The position numbers were made by a program, and so were the translations under genes. A stretch of 14,818 nt of DNA from an uncultured bacterium (GTDB lineage: Bacteria; Bacillota; Clostridia; Lachnospirales; Lachnospiraceae): assembly GCA_905215625.1 (NCBI GenBank), contig CAJMQQ010000060.1, positions 1 through 14,818 on the forward strand, given 5' to 3'. Under the pieces are notes generated by a model. That model saw only the letters and a list, made by a program, of their open reading frames with translations. It did not search any database and was not told the origin of the DNA. Positions 1 through 7,509 of this stretch are shown piece by piece (positions within the stretch are counted from its first letter, which is position 1; every line of letters begins with the position of its first letter).

Positions 1-12
1 ACTTATTAACCA

Positions 13-34
13 AGATACATGGATTTATGTATCT
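13..34. promoter_or_regulatory. Perfect 8-bp inverted repeat upstream of dapF
   Basis: AGATACAT (13-20) and ATGTATCT (27-34) are exact inverted copies around a six-base spacer. There is no T-run after it on either strand, so a simple intrinsic terminator is unlikely. An AT-rich TATTAT (41-46), which could be a -10 element, follows, but I see no good -35. It may be an operator or a short hairpin at the end of an upstream gene; the window edge prevents a decision. Confidence 0.35.
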
Positions 35-63
35 AAAAGATATTATACGAGGAGAACAGAAGT

Positions 64-870
64 ATGAAGTTTACAAAAATGCAGGGAATTGGAAATGATT
101 ACGTATATATTAACTGCTTTGAAGAGCAGGTGAAAAATCCGGAAAAGCTGGCAATTGCAGTCAGCGACCGGCATTTTGGAATCGGATCAGACGGGCTGAT
201 TCTGATTCGGCCGTCTGAAATTGCCGACTGCCGGATGCAGATGTTTAATGCAGACGGAAGCGAGGGCGCCATGTGCGGAAATGCCATCCGTTGTGTAGGA
301 AAATATGTGTATGACCATAAAATTGTGGATAAGACCTGTATTACCGTCGAGACGAAAAGCGGAATCAAGCAGTTGAACATGGAAACGCAGAATGGCAAAG
401 TAACCCGGGTAAGGGTGGATATGGGAGAACCGGAACTTACGTCAAAACTTCCGGAAGCCATTACGGTGTCTGGAAACCAGTATGAGTTTGTAGGAATTTC
501 CGTAGGAAATCCCCATGCGGTTTATTTTATGGATGAGATTGACAGTCTGGATTTAGAAAAGATCGGTCCGGCATTTGAAAATCACCTCCGTTTTCCAGAC
601 AGAGTCAATACAGAATTTGTCCGGCTTATTGACAGGGGACATATTCAGATGCGGGTATGGGAACGGGGCAGCGGAGAGACCTGGGCCTGCGGCACCGGAG
701 CAACTGCCAGCGCAGTAGCGTCGATTTTGAGCGGATATACAGACAATAAAGTGGATGTGGAATTAAGAGGCGGTCATCTTGTGATAGAATGGGATCGCCA
801 GACCAACCATGTCTTTATGACTGGCCCGGCAGTGGAGGTATTCCATGGAGAGTATGAGATGGGCGAATAA
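64..870 (+). CDS. dapF: Diaminopimelate epimerase
   Basis: DapF interconverts LL- and meso-diaminopimelate, a cytoplasmic step of lysine and peptidoglycan synthesis. The 268-residue product has the usual family length and both catalytic-cysteine motifs: MCGNAIRC with Cys71, and WACGTGATA with Cys209. Other family hallmarks are the N-terminal MQGIGNDYVYI, the SVGNPHAV segment near residue 146 and VWERGSGET near 198, which holds substrate-contact residues. The start at ATG 64 is supported by GAGGAG at 49-54 with a nine-base gap. The last 26 bases overlap the sensor kinase gene, and the kinase ribosome binding site (834-838) lies inside dapF, so the two are probably translationally coupled. Family identity is certain. 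Nothing in the sequence shows regulation of this gene by sugar. Confidence 0.97.
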   Translation: MKFTKMQGIGNDYVYINCFEEQVKNPEKLAIAVSDRHFGIGSDGLILIRPSEIADCRMQMFNADGSEGAMCGNAIRCVGKYVYDHKIVDKTCITVETKSGIKQLNMETQNGKVTRVRVDMGEPELTSKLPEAITVSGNQYEFVGISVGNPHAVYFMDEIDSLDLEKIGPAFENHLRFPDRVNTEFVRLIDRGHIQMRVWERGSGETWACGTGATASAVASILSGYTDNKVDVELRGGHLVIEWDRQTNHVFMTGPAVEVFHGEYEMGE

Positions 871-2698
871 ACATACATCATTAAAAAAAGTATATTACCG
901 GAGTTTTGTGCTTCTTATCGTCGTTCCGATTCTGCTGATATTTCTGGCATCGTTAAGCATTACCCGCTATATGATTCAGAAAAATGCGGTCAGCAATATA
1001 GAAAATTCCCAGGAGGCCATTCGCTCCTCTCTTTCAGAATCAGTGGAAAAAACCGCCCTTCAGCTGTCTCATTTAGTATTTGTCAATAACAATGAACTTC
1101 TGTCTTTAGCAGCAGCGGCAAATTCAGAAACAACGGCGAAACGGTATGAATTAATCAGCCGGATGGACGAAATTTTCAGGGTGGCGGCGGCGCCTTCCCA
1201 AAATACGGTTTCCGGTATGTTTTATATGAAAAACGGGCAGAATCTGTATCTGAAAGACGAAATCCGGATGCCGAAAGAAGAGATAGAAAAAGAAGAGTGG
1301 TATCAGGCAGCACTGGAAAAACCGGATGTGATAAGTATGGGGATTTTTGATACATCGGTGTATTCTCTGACCTATTCAAGACTGAAAAAAGGGGAATGCG
1401 TTCTGGCAGCGGCGCTTTCTCCCAGTCGTTTGTTAGATCGTTCCAAAACCATTGAAATGGCCATGCTGTTTGATGTAATTCCAATAGGGGATCTGATGAG
1501 AAGGTACAACAAAGATCCGATGATGGGACTTACCTTTTTGACAGACAGCAGCGGAAAGATGTTATTTGCCGGAGAAAGCCATGACAGGGCACAGAACCTT
1601 TTAACCCAGCTGAACTGGGAAGAACTGAAATCAGGCAGCAGAAAAGTACAGAAAAGACTAAAGGACCCGGTTTCCGGACGCGGAGAAAATTATACCATTG
1701 TTACTTCTCCGGCCGGATATGGCAGTTGGCTTCTTATAACCTGCGTCCAGACCCGGAAACTGACAGAAGAATATAATCAGACAGCAGCCATTCTGATTGT
1801 AATTGCTAGTGCATTAATGTTTTTGTTTTACCTGTATTCCAGGTTCTTTCTGCGCTCTATTATTGTACCGGTGCATACGATGGTAGAAGGACTTCAGGAA
1901 TTGGAAAAAGGCAATCTGGAGATCCATCTGCAGCCGGAAGGCCATGCAGAGATTCGCACGATGATGCATTCCTTTAACCGGATGGTGCGCCGTCTGAAAG
2001 CGTCGATTCTGGAAAATGAGCAGGTGCAGCAGAAAAAACACGAGGCAGAAGTGCGGGCGCTTCAGTCCCAGATTAACCCGCATTTCCTGGTCAATACGTT
2101 AAATTCTATCCGGTTTATGGCTCAGGTGGCCAGGTTTGACGGGATCCGGAAAATGGCAGAGGCGCTGATTAAGATTTTGTCCTGTTCGTTTCGGGGAAAT
2201 ATCAGCTTTTATACAGTAAAAGAAGAACTGGAGGTACTGGACAGCTACATTTATCTGATGAAAATCCGGTATTCAGACGGATTTGAGGTTTCCTACGAAA
2301 TAGATGAAACGTGTCTGGACTATCGTGTCCCTCGTCTGATTCTCCAGCCCATCGTGGAAAATTCTATTGTTCATGGATTGTCGGAAAAAGAAGAAGATAT
2401 TGGACATCTGATTGTCAGGGTAAGCCAGAACGAATCCCATCTGATCGTTGTCATAAGGGACGACGGCAGAGGAATGAGCGAGGAAGAAATCTGTGTCCTG
2501 TTAACGCCGAAAGAAAGACAGGCAGGAGATAATACCAGCATTGGAGTAGAAAATGTTTATTCCAGAATGAAGCTGTACTTTGGGGAAAACTGCTCCATTT
2601 CCATGGAGAGCGTTTTGGGAGAATTTACCGAGACAACGATTGAAATACCAAAAATATTGGGGGAACAAAGCAGTGAACAGAGTCCTGATAGTAGATGA
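845..2698 (+). CDS. YesM-type membrane sensor histidine kinase
   Basis: This is the sensor of a carbohydrate two-component system, 617 residues. In order: a short cytoplasmic start, transmembrane helix 1 (about 17-40), an extracytoplasmic sensing region (about 45-310), transmembrane helix 2 (about 313-335), a HAMP linker (about 337-392), then a His_kinase domain with phosphoacceptor His413 in QSQINPHFLVNTLNSIR. An HATPase domain follows, with the N-box at QPIVENSIVHG (Asn506), the G1 box at RDDGRGM (Asp540) and a second glycine box near 567. The ATG at 845 is chosen because GGAGG at 834-838 sits six bases upstream; ATG 854 would be too close to any ribosome binding site. It overlaps dapF by 26 bases and the response regulator by 26 bases. 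The ligand is not visible in the sequence; the neighbours suggest a beta-galactoside or a related sugar. Confidence 0.93.
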   Translation: MESMRWANKHTSLKKVYYRSFVLLIVVPILLIFLASLSITRYMIQKNAVSNIENSQEAIRSSLSESVEKTALQLSHLVFVNNNELLSLAAAANSETTAKRYELISRMDEIFRVAAAPSQNTVSGMFYMKNGQNLYLKDEIRMPKEEIEKEEWYQAALEKPDVISMGIFDTSVYSLTYSRLKKGECVLAAALSPSRLLDRSKTIEMAMLFDVIPIGDLMRRYNKDPMMGLTFLTDSSGKMLFAGESHDRAQNLLTQLNWEELKSGSRKVQKRLKDPVSGRGENYTIVTSPAGYGSWLLITCVQTRKLTEEYNQTAAILIVIASALMFLFYLYSRFFLRSIIVPVHTMVEGLQELEKGNLEIHLQPEGHAEIRTMMHSFNRMVRRLKASILENEQVQQKKHEAEVRALQSQINPHFLVNTLNSIRFMAQVARFDGIRKMAEALIKILSCSFRGNISFYTVKEELEVLDSYIYLMKIRYSDGFEVSYEIDETCLDYRVPRLILQPIVENSIVHGLSEKEEDIGHLIVRVSQNESHLIVVIRDDGRGMSEEEICVLLTPKERQAGDNTSIGVENVYSRMKLYFGENCSISMESVLGEFTETTIEIPKILGEQSSEQSPDSR

Positions 2699-4184
2699 TG
2701 AGACAATTATCCGGGTTACGCTCCGCTCCGTAATTGACTGGGAGGCAAACGGTTATACGATTGTAAAAGACTGTATGAGCGGACAGCAGGCTTTGGAATA
2801 TATCAGGGAAAATCCGGTGGATTTGCTGATTACGGATATGAAAATGCCTGGAATGGACGGTTTGGAACTGATGGAAGCTGTCCGCAGGGAAGGGAAGAAT
2901 CCGGTTACCCTGGTGCTTTCCGGATACAATGAATTTGAACTGGTAAGGGAAGCCTTCCGAAGAGGCGCTTATGACTATCTGCTGAAAAGCGATTTAAACG
3001 GAGAATCTCTGAAAGCAATTTTAAAAAAGCTGAATCAGGACGTTTTTAAAGGAAACGCGCCTGAAGCATTCAGTCTGGAACAGGGAAGAATCCAGATTCC
3101 AAAAGATGGAACCTACGGAATGGTTCTGTTTGAGGTAAAAGATTTTAAACACCAGTCGGCCAGATTTGGAGATGACTGGAAAGAAGGCATGGCAAAACCG
3201 ATGTTGGAACTGGTCCGTCAGATCCCCAGGGTGGCGGCAAAGGGCGGGATTTTAAATGTGTACCCATCCCAGTTTTTGCTGTACTATAAAGTGACAGATG
3301 AAAAACAGTATCAGGGAGCAATTGTGACTCTGGTCCGGCAAATCCAGGCGGTATGGCGGGATTATATGAACCTGGAAGTGATGGCAGGAATCAGCAGTCC
3401 GGTTGTCTACAGCCAGATGGACGAAGCGCTGGGACAGGATATTAGTCTGTTAAAGTGGAGCGCTCTGTATGGTTCCTATGGGATTTGTACGTACTGGGAT
3501 ATGAAAGAGTTTCTTGAAAACATGGAAAAGGAACAGAAGCGGTGCGCCATCCTGCTAAACGCTCTTTTTTCAGGAGATCCCATAGGGATAGAGGAAGGGA
3601 GACAGGCCATTTTTTCCAACATAGACAGGCTTCCTGTAAAAGAAGCAGGAAACAGGATGTTACACTTTATCTGTCTGCTGGCTGACCGTTTCAAGGAGTA
3701 TGAACTGGACTTTTCCGGAGTGTTTCCAGAACCGGTAGATTATTATCAGAAAATCGGCCGTTTGGAGACCATTGGGGAAATCAGCCTCTGGCTGAATAAT
3801 TATATCAGTTGGGTTGCCAACCATCTGGAACTTATCCGGGAAAACCGCCAGACAGATGTGATTCAGAGGGCGCAGCGGTTTCTGGCAGATAATTTTGCCA
3901 GTCAGGAACTGACTTTAAAAATTGCAGCAGACTATGTAGGACTGAATGAAAAGTATTTTAGTTCTAAATTTACCAAAGAAACGGGAATGACATTCAGCAC
4001 GTATCTGACCAGGCTGCGGATTCAGAAGGCTCAGCAGCTGATGGACACGACAGATTTAAAGATGTATGAAATCAGCGAACAGGTGGGATACCACAATACA
4101 GAGCATTTTAACCGGACATTTAAAAAGATGCTGGGAGTCAGCCCGGGAGATTACAAAAGGTCAGGAAAAGAAATCAAGATCTGA
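2673..4184 (+). CDS. YesN-type response regulator with AraC DNA-binding domain
   Basis: This is the transcription factor partner of the preceding kinase, 503 residues from the chosen start. The receiver domain (1 to about 120) begins MNRVLIVDDE with acidic Asp8 and Asp9, phosphoacceptor Asp55 in LLITDMKMPGMDG, switch Ser83 and conserved Lys105. A long middle region (about 125-385) has no motif I recognise. The C-terminal AraC domain (about 395-503) has two helix-turn-helix segments near 414-435 and 464-487 and the family end motif GVSPGDYKR. A longer in-frame start exists at 2580, but it would add 31 residues ahead of the receiver. GTG 2673 gives a canonical receiver N-terminus and has GGGGGA at 2659-2664, eight bases upstream. 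It likely activates the importer and beta-galactosidase genes that follow. Confidence 0.92.
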   Translation: MNRVLIVDDETIIRVTLRSVIDWEANGYTIVKDCMSGQQALEYIRENPVDLLITDMKMPGMDGLELMEAVRREGKNPVTLVLSGYNEFELVREAFRRGAYDYLLKSDLNGESLKAILKKLNQDVFKGNAPEAFSLEQGRIQIPKDGTYGMVLFEVKDFKHQSARFGDDWKEGMAKPMLELVRQIPRVAAKGGILNVYPSQFLLYYKVTDEKQYQGAIVTLVRQIQAVWRDYMNLEVMAGISSPVVYSQMDEALGQDISLLKWSALYGSYGICTYWDMKEFLENMEKEQKRCAILLNALFSGDPIGIEEGRQAIFSNIDRLPVKEAGNRMLHFICLLADRFKEYELDFSGVFPEPVDYYQKIGRLETIGEISLWLNNYISWVANHLELIRENRQTDVIQRAQRFLADNFASQELTLKIAADYVGLNEKYFSSKFTKETGMTFSTYLTRLRIQKAQQLMDTTDLKMYEISEQVGYHNTEHFNRTFKKMLGVSPGDYKRSGKEIKI

Positions 4185-4214
4185 CGAAACATCAAGAAAT
4201 CGAACCTTTTTTCA

Positions 4215-4243
4215 TAGAATAATACCTCTCTTGTTGATAGAAT
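4215..4243 (+). promoter_or_regulatory. Duplicated -10-like elements before the binding-protein gene
   Basis: ATAGAAT occurs at 4214-4220 and again at 4237-4243, a 23-base period. Each contains TAGAAT, one base from the -10 consensus. Neither has a recognisable -35 at the right distance, as expected for an activator-dependent promoter. The alternative reading is a direct-repeat site for the AraC-type regulator, but it would then lie very close to the start codon. Weakly supported either way. Confidence 0.3.
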
Positions 4244-4270
4244 ATAGCCATAATCAATGAGGGAGGTATT
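4221..4270 (+). promoter_or_regulatory. 18-bp RNA hairpin sequestering the binding-protein ribosome binding site
   Basis: Bases 4221-4238 pair continuously with 4253-4270 around a 14-base loop. All three DNA mismatches (4229/4262, 4232/4259, 4233/4258) become G-U pairs in the + strand RNA, which argues for selection on RNA. The 3' arm contains GGGAGG (4261-4266), the ribosome binding site of the ATG at 4275, and runs into five T (4269-4273). It can therefore be read as a translation block, an attenuator, or an RNA-stabilising structure. Confidence 0.6.
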
Positions 4271-4274
4271 TTTA

Positions 4275-5651
4275 ATGAAAAAGAGATTGTTAGCGTTAGG
4301 GATGTGTGCAGCTTTGACAGCGGGAGCGCTGGCCGGATGTGCACCAGAAGATACCACGGAAACCACAGCAGCAGCGTCCACAGAGGCAGCAGCCGCTGAT
4401 ACAACTGCAGCAGAGACCAGGCCGGTTGAGGTAAATGAAGAATTGAGCGGAGATTTGGTATTTGCAATCTGGGACAATAACCTGATGGATTATATTGATG
4501 CCAACGATATGGCAGGAAAGTTCCAGGAAAAATATCCAAATGCCAATATTGAAGTAGAGAAAATCAAAGACGATTCCGAATACTGGAATGCAATGAAGAT
4601 GCGTGCGTCTGCCAACCAGCTTCCGGACGTTATGTTTAACAAGCCTTTTACCTTATCCAGATTCCAGGATTATCTGCTGGATTTATCCGATTTAGAGGCA
4701 GCAAAAAATAATGAACTGGCTGCAGGATATGCATTAGACGGCAAGATTTTAGGCGTTCCAATGACAGCCGGTTATGAATATGTATACTACTGGAAAGATA
4801 TGTTTGCGGAAGCCGGTGTTGAAGTGCCTGCAACCTGGGGCGAACTGGAAGAGGTTTCCTTAAAACTTCAGGAACACTACGGAAAAGACAATCCTGATTT
4901 CATGGCAATCGCAATGGGCGCAAAAGACGAGTGGCCGGATTATCCGTTTATGGAATTTATGCCTGCTCTTCAGGGAGGAAACGGACAGAACTGGAATGAC
5001 ATGGCAAAAACAGACGAGCCTTTTGCAGCAGAAACCGATATTAACAAAGCATACCATAAGATATACAAGTTGTTTACCTCAGGAGTGTTTGGAAAGGATC
5101 CGTTAGGTCTGGGAAATGACCAGGCAGTGTCCCTGTTTTCACAGAAACAGGCAGCGATTATTGCACTGGGAGACTGGGGACTTCAGGATATTAAAGAAGG
5201 TGCGGAAGATTATTCCCAGTTGGGATGCTTCTATCTTCCGGTAAGAGATTCTGCAGAAGATCCATTCCGTGTAGTGGTTCAGGGCGACTCCTTTATGGGC
5301 GTTACCACTCACAGTGAAAATCCGGAACTGGCAAAAGCTTTCGTAGAGTGGTTCTACAGTGACGCATGGTATCCAGGCTATATTAACTATGTAACCAGCG
5401 CATCCTCCATGACCAACTTCCCAAAGGAAAAGGATCCGATTCTGGCAGAAGCAGATGATGCACAGCCAGACAGCGAACTGGTTATGTATGACGGAGGCGG
5501 AGATAACTTCCAGGCAATTCAGAATGAAATTGCATTTGACTATAAGAAACTTGGAGCAGAAATGTTTACCGAAGGATTTGATTTAGAAGCCAGATTGACA
5601 GAATTAAATGGCAAGTGGAAGGACGCCAGAGCAAAGCTTGGTATTCAGTAA
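4275..5651 (+). CDS. ABC transporter sugar-binding lipoprotein (CUT1 family)
   Basis: This is the extracellular solute receptor of a carbohydrate importer, 458 residues. The N-terminus has Lys-Lys-Arg, a hydrophobic stretch and the lipobox LAGC with lipidated Cys22, so the mature protein is tethered to the membrane outer face. A Thr/Ala/Glu-rich linker (about 23-50) follows, then a SBP_bac_1-type body with LVFAIWDNN at the first strand, LPDVMFNK, VPMTAGYEYVYYWKDMF and AAIIALGDWG, all typical of CUT1 binding proteins. The start is ATG 4275, preceded by GGGAGG with an eight-base gap; a start at 4257 would place six residues ahead of the signal peptide and has no comparable site. It is followed by two permeases. 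The ligand cannot be read from sequence; the adjacent GH2 enzyme suggests lactose, galacto-oligosaccharides or another beta-galactoside. Confidence 0.92.
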   Translation: MKKRLLALGMCAALTAGALAGCAPEDTTETTAAASTEAAAADTTAAETRPVEVNEELSGDLVFAIWDNNLMDYIDANDMAGKFQEKYPNANIEVEKIKDDSEYWNAMKMRASANQLPDVMFNKPFTLSRFQDYLLDLSDLEAAKNNELAAGYALDGKILGVPMTAGYEYVYYWKDMFAEAGVEVPATWGELEEVSLKLQEHYGKDNPDFMAIAMGAKDEWPDYPFMEFMPALQGGNGQNWNDMAKTDEPFAAETDINKAYHKIYKLFTSGVFGKDPLGLGNDQAVSLFSQKQAAIIALGDWGLQDIKEGAEDYSQLGCFYLPVRDSAEDPFRVVVQGDSFMGVTTHSENPELAKAFVEWFYSDAWYPGYINYVTSASSMTNFPKEKDPILAEADDAQPDSELVMYDGGGDNFQAIQNEIAFDYKKLGAEMFTEGFDLEARLTELNGKWKDARAKLGIQ

Positions 5652-5680
5652 ACAAAAAAATGAAACACAGTACACTAGAC

Positions 5681-5718
5681 AAAGGGGCTGCTGCACATTT
5701 ATTAGGCAGCGCCCCTTT
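5681..5718 (+). promoter_or_regulatory. Stable intercistronic hairpin between binding protein and permease
   Basis: AAAGGGGC (5681-5688) pairs with GCCCCTTT (5711-5718). After one bulged T at 5689, GCTGC (5690-5694) pairs with GCAGC (5706-5710), with an 11-base loop. It lacks a following T-run, so full termination is unlikely. In other sugar importers, hairpins in this place protect the upstream message and keep binding protein in excess over permease; that role is inferred here. Confidence 0.7.
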
Positions 5719-5738
5719 CACAAATATGGGAGGACAAC

Positions 5739-6629
5739 ATGAATTCTCTTGCCAAGAAAAAACAACGCTTTATTTTACTTTCGCTAATTGTCCCCAGCGT
5801 ATTGCTGATCTGTTTTGTAATGCTTCCGGCTGCGGATTTGATACGGATGAGTTTTACCAATTGGGATGGCTATTCAAAAAACAGCCAGTTTATTGGATTT
5901 GAAAATTACCGCTCTATGTTACACAATCAGGATTTGTGGCAGTCACTGAAAAACAATGCAGTCTACTTTTTCGTGCATCTTCTTATGATACCGGTAGAAT
6001 TGGCATTTGCGGTACTGCTGACGTCAAAATTACGGGGAGCCAAGTTTTATAAGACTATGGTTTTTATGCCTTATATCATTAATGGCGTTGCGATTTCCTA
6101 TGCCTTTTCCTATTTTTTCTCACCGATTAACGGCGCGTTTGATGAGATTCTGAATGTTCTCCATTTGGAAATGCTGTCCCAGAACTGGCTGTCCGATCCG
6201 AAGGTGGTCAATTTTGTACTGGCGTTCGTGTCTCTGTGGAGATTCTCCGGCTATCACATTATTCTGTTTATGGCTGCTTTGCAGTCGCTTCCTCAGGATG
6301 TTCAGGAGGCGGCCAGGGTAGACGGGGCCAATACCTGGCAGATGTTTCAGTATATTCAGGTTCCATCCATTATGCTGATGGTGGATTTCATCCTGTTTGA
6401 CAACATCAGGGGCGCGCTGCAGGTATTTGACATTCCGTTTGTAATGACTGCAGGCGGACCTGGTTATGCTTCTTCTACTTTTACACTTTATACCATAAAG
6501 ACGGCTTTTACATTCAGCAATTTTGGTCTGGCATCTACAATGGCAGTAGCCATTATGATAATGATTGTGGTGATTTATGTAATACAGAATAAAATTATTC
6601 ATGGAATTATACTGAAAGGAGACAAGTGA
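5739..6629 (+). CDS. Sugar ABC transporter permease, MalF/UgpA type
   Basis: This is the first membrane subunit of the importer, 296 residues and about six transmembrane helices (roughly 11-33, 73-95, 104-127, 155-180, 207-225 and 264-285). The EAA loop that docks the ATPase is clear at 190-205, starting EAARVDGANTWQMF. The N-terminus KKKQRFILLSLIVPSVLL and the VMTAGGPGYASSTFTLY segment near 235-251 are characteristic of the MalF/UgpA side of CUT1 pairs. Start ATG 5739 follows GGGAGGA (5728-5734) by four bases. The stop overlaps or abuts the start of the second permease, so the two subunits are probably made together. No ATPase gene is nearby. Confidence 0.95.
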   Translation: MNSLAKKKQRFILLSLIVPSVLLICFVMLPAADLIRMSFTNWDGYSKNSQFIGFENYRSMLHNQDLWQSLKNNAVYFFVHLLMIPVELAFAVLLTSKLRGAKFYKTMVFMPYIINGVAISYAFSYFFSPINGAFDEILNVLHLEMLSQNWLSDPKVVNFVLAFVSLWRFSGYHIILFMAALQSLPQDVQEAARVDGANTWQMFQYIQVPSIMLMVDFILFDNIRGALQVFDIPFVMTAGGPGYASSTFTLYTIKTAFTFSNFGLASTMAVAIMIMIVVIYVIQNKIIHGIILKGDK

Positions 6630-6631
6630 TT

Positions 6632-7468
6632 ATGAAAGCCAGAAGATTCTTGTCCCAGATGTTAAAACAGATGATATGTCTTGCTATGGTGGCGGTTGTC
6701 CTTGCTCCCATTATACTGGTGCTGTTTGCGGCATTTAAGACAAAAGCAGACATGGTTAAAATTTCTCCATTGCTGCTGCCGCCGAAAAGCCGGATTACTC
6801 TGGAAAATTTTCAGAAAGTATTAAATGATAAATATCTTTTAATCGGATTTAAAAATACCGGAATGATCCTGGTTGTCAGTATCTTCTTTAATGTGCTGTT
6901 TGGAACCATTACCGCTTATATTATTGAAAGATTTGAATTCCGTTTTAAAAAAGTAATTGTAGCATTATTTTTTGCAGGAATGCTAATTCCTACGTTTGTA
7001 ACAGAGATCGCCAGATTTAAAATCATCAACGGACTTCATCTGTATAATACCCTTGGTGCTCCGATTATTATTTATGTGGCTTCTGATTTGATGCAGCTTT
7101 ACATTTACCGTCAGTTTATATCGACACTGCCGGTTTCTCTGGATGAAAGCGCTCTGTTAGATGGATGCGGTTATTTTGGACTGTTTGTCCGGATTATTTT
7201 CCCGCTTCTGGCTCCGGCAACGGCGACCGTTGTGATTATCAAAGCGATTAACATTATTAACGATATGTATATCCCATATCTGTATATGCCGAAAAACGGA
7301 CTGAGAACGCTGACTACATTCCTGATGAATTATGCCAATGCACAGCAGGGTTCCTGGCAGAGTCTGGCAGCCGGAATTATTATCATCATGCTGCCTACCA
7401 TATTGATTTACCTGTTCTTTCAAAAATATATTCTGGCAGGTATTGCCGCAGGTGCGGTTAAGGAGTAG
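6632..7468 (+). CDS. Sugar ABC transporter permease, MalG/UgpE type
   Basis: This is the second membrane subunit, 278 residues with about six transmembrane helices. The first, at about 13-35, is followed by the FKTKADM segment usual for MalG-type subunits. The EAA loop lies at 172-187, starting ESALLDGCGYFGLF, and the C-terminal end of the protein is short and hydrophobic. Two starts are possible. ATG 6632 has AAGGAG (6616-6621) ten bases upstream. GTG 6626 overlaps the preceding stop in a GTGA arrangement but is only four bases from the same site. I prefer 6632 on spacing. Either start gives translational coupling to the first permease. Confidence 0.93.
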   Translation: MKARRFLSQMLKQMICLAMVAVVLAPIILVLFAAFKTKADMVKISPLLLPPKSRITLENFQKVLNDKYLLIGFKNTGMILVVSIFFNVLFGTITAYIIERFEFRFKKVIVALFFAGMLIPTFVTEIARFKIINGLHLYNTLGAPIIIYVASDLMQLYIYRQFISTLPVSLDESALLDGCGYFGLFVRIIFPLLAPATATVVIIKAINIINDMYIPYLYMPKNGLRTLTTFLMNYANAQQGSWQSLAAGIIIIMLPTILIYLFFQKYILAGIAAGAVKE

Positions 7469-7509
7469 AATATGGATATTCGAATTTTTTAAGAGAGGAT
7501 ACTACTGCT

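Noticed and set aside
4151..4539. Two open frames on the - strand across the regulator end and binding-protein start
   Set aside because: They read the reverse of the Thr/Ala-rich linker and coding sequence, give low-complexity products and have no supporting start site.
6120..6602. 160-codon open frame on the - strand inside the first permease
   Set aside because: The product is rich in Asn, His, Tyr and Arg with no domain, and it lies wholly inside a well-supported gene.
7468..7490. Terminator between second permease and beta-galactosidase
   Set aside because: A five-pair A/T stem is followed by GAA before six T; this is too weak to call.
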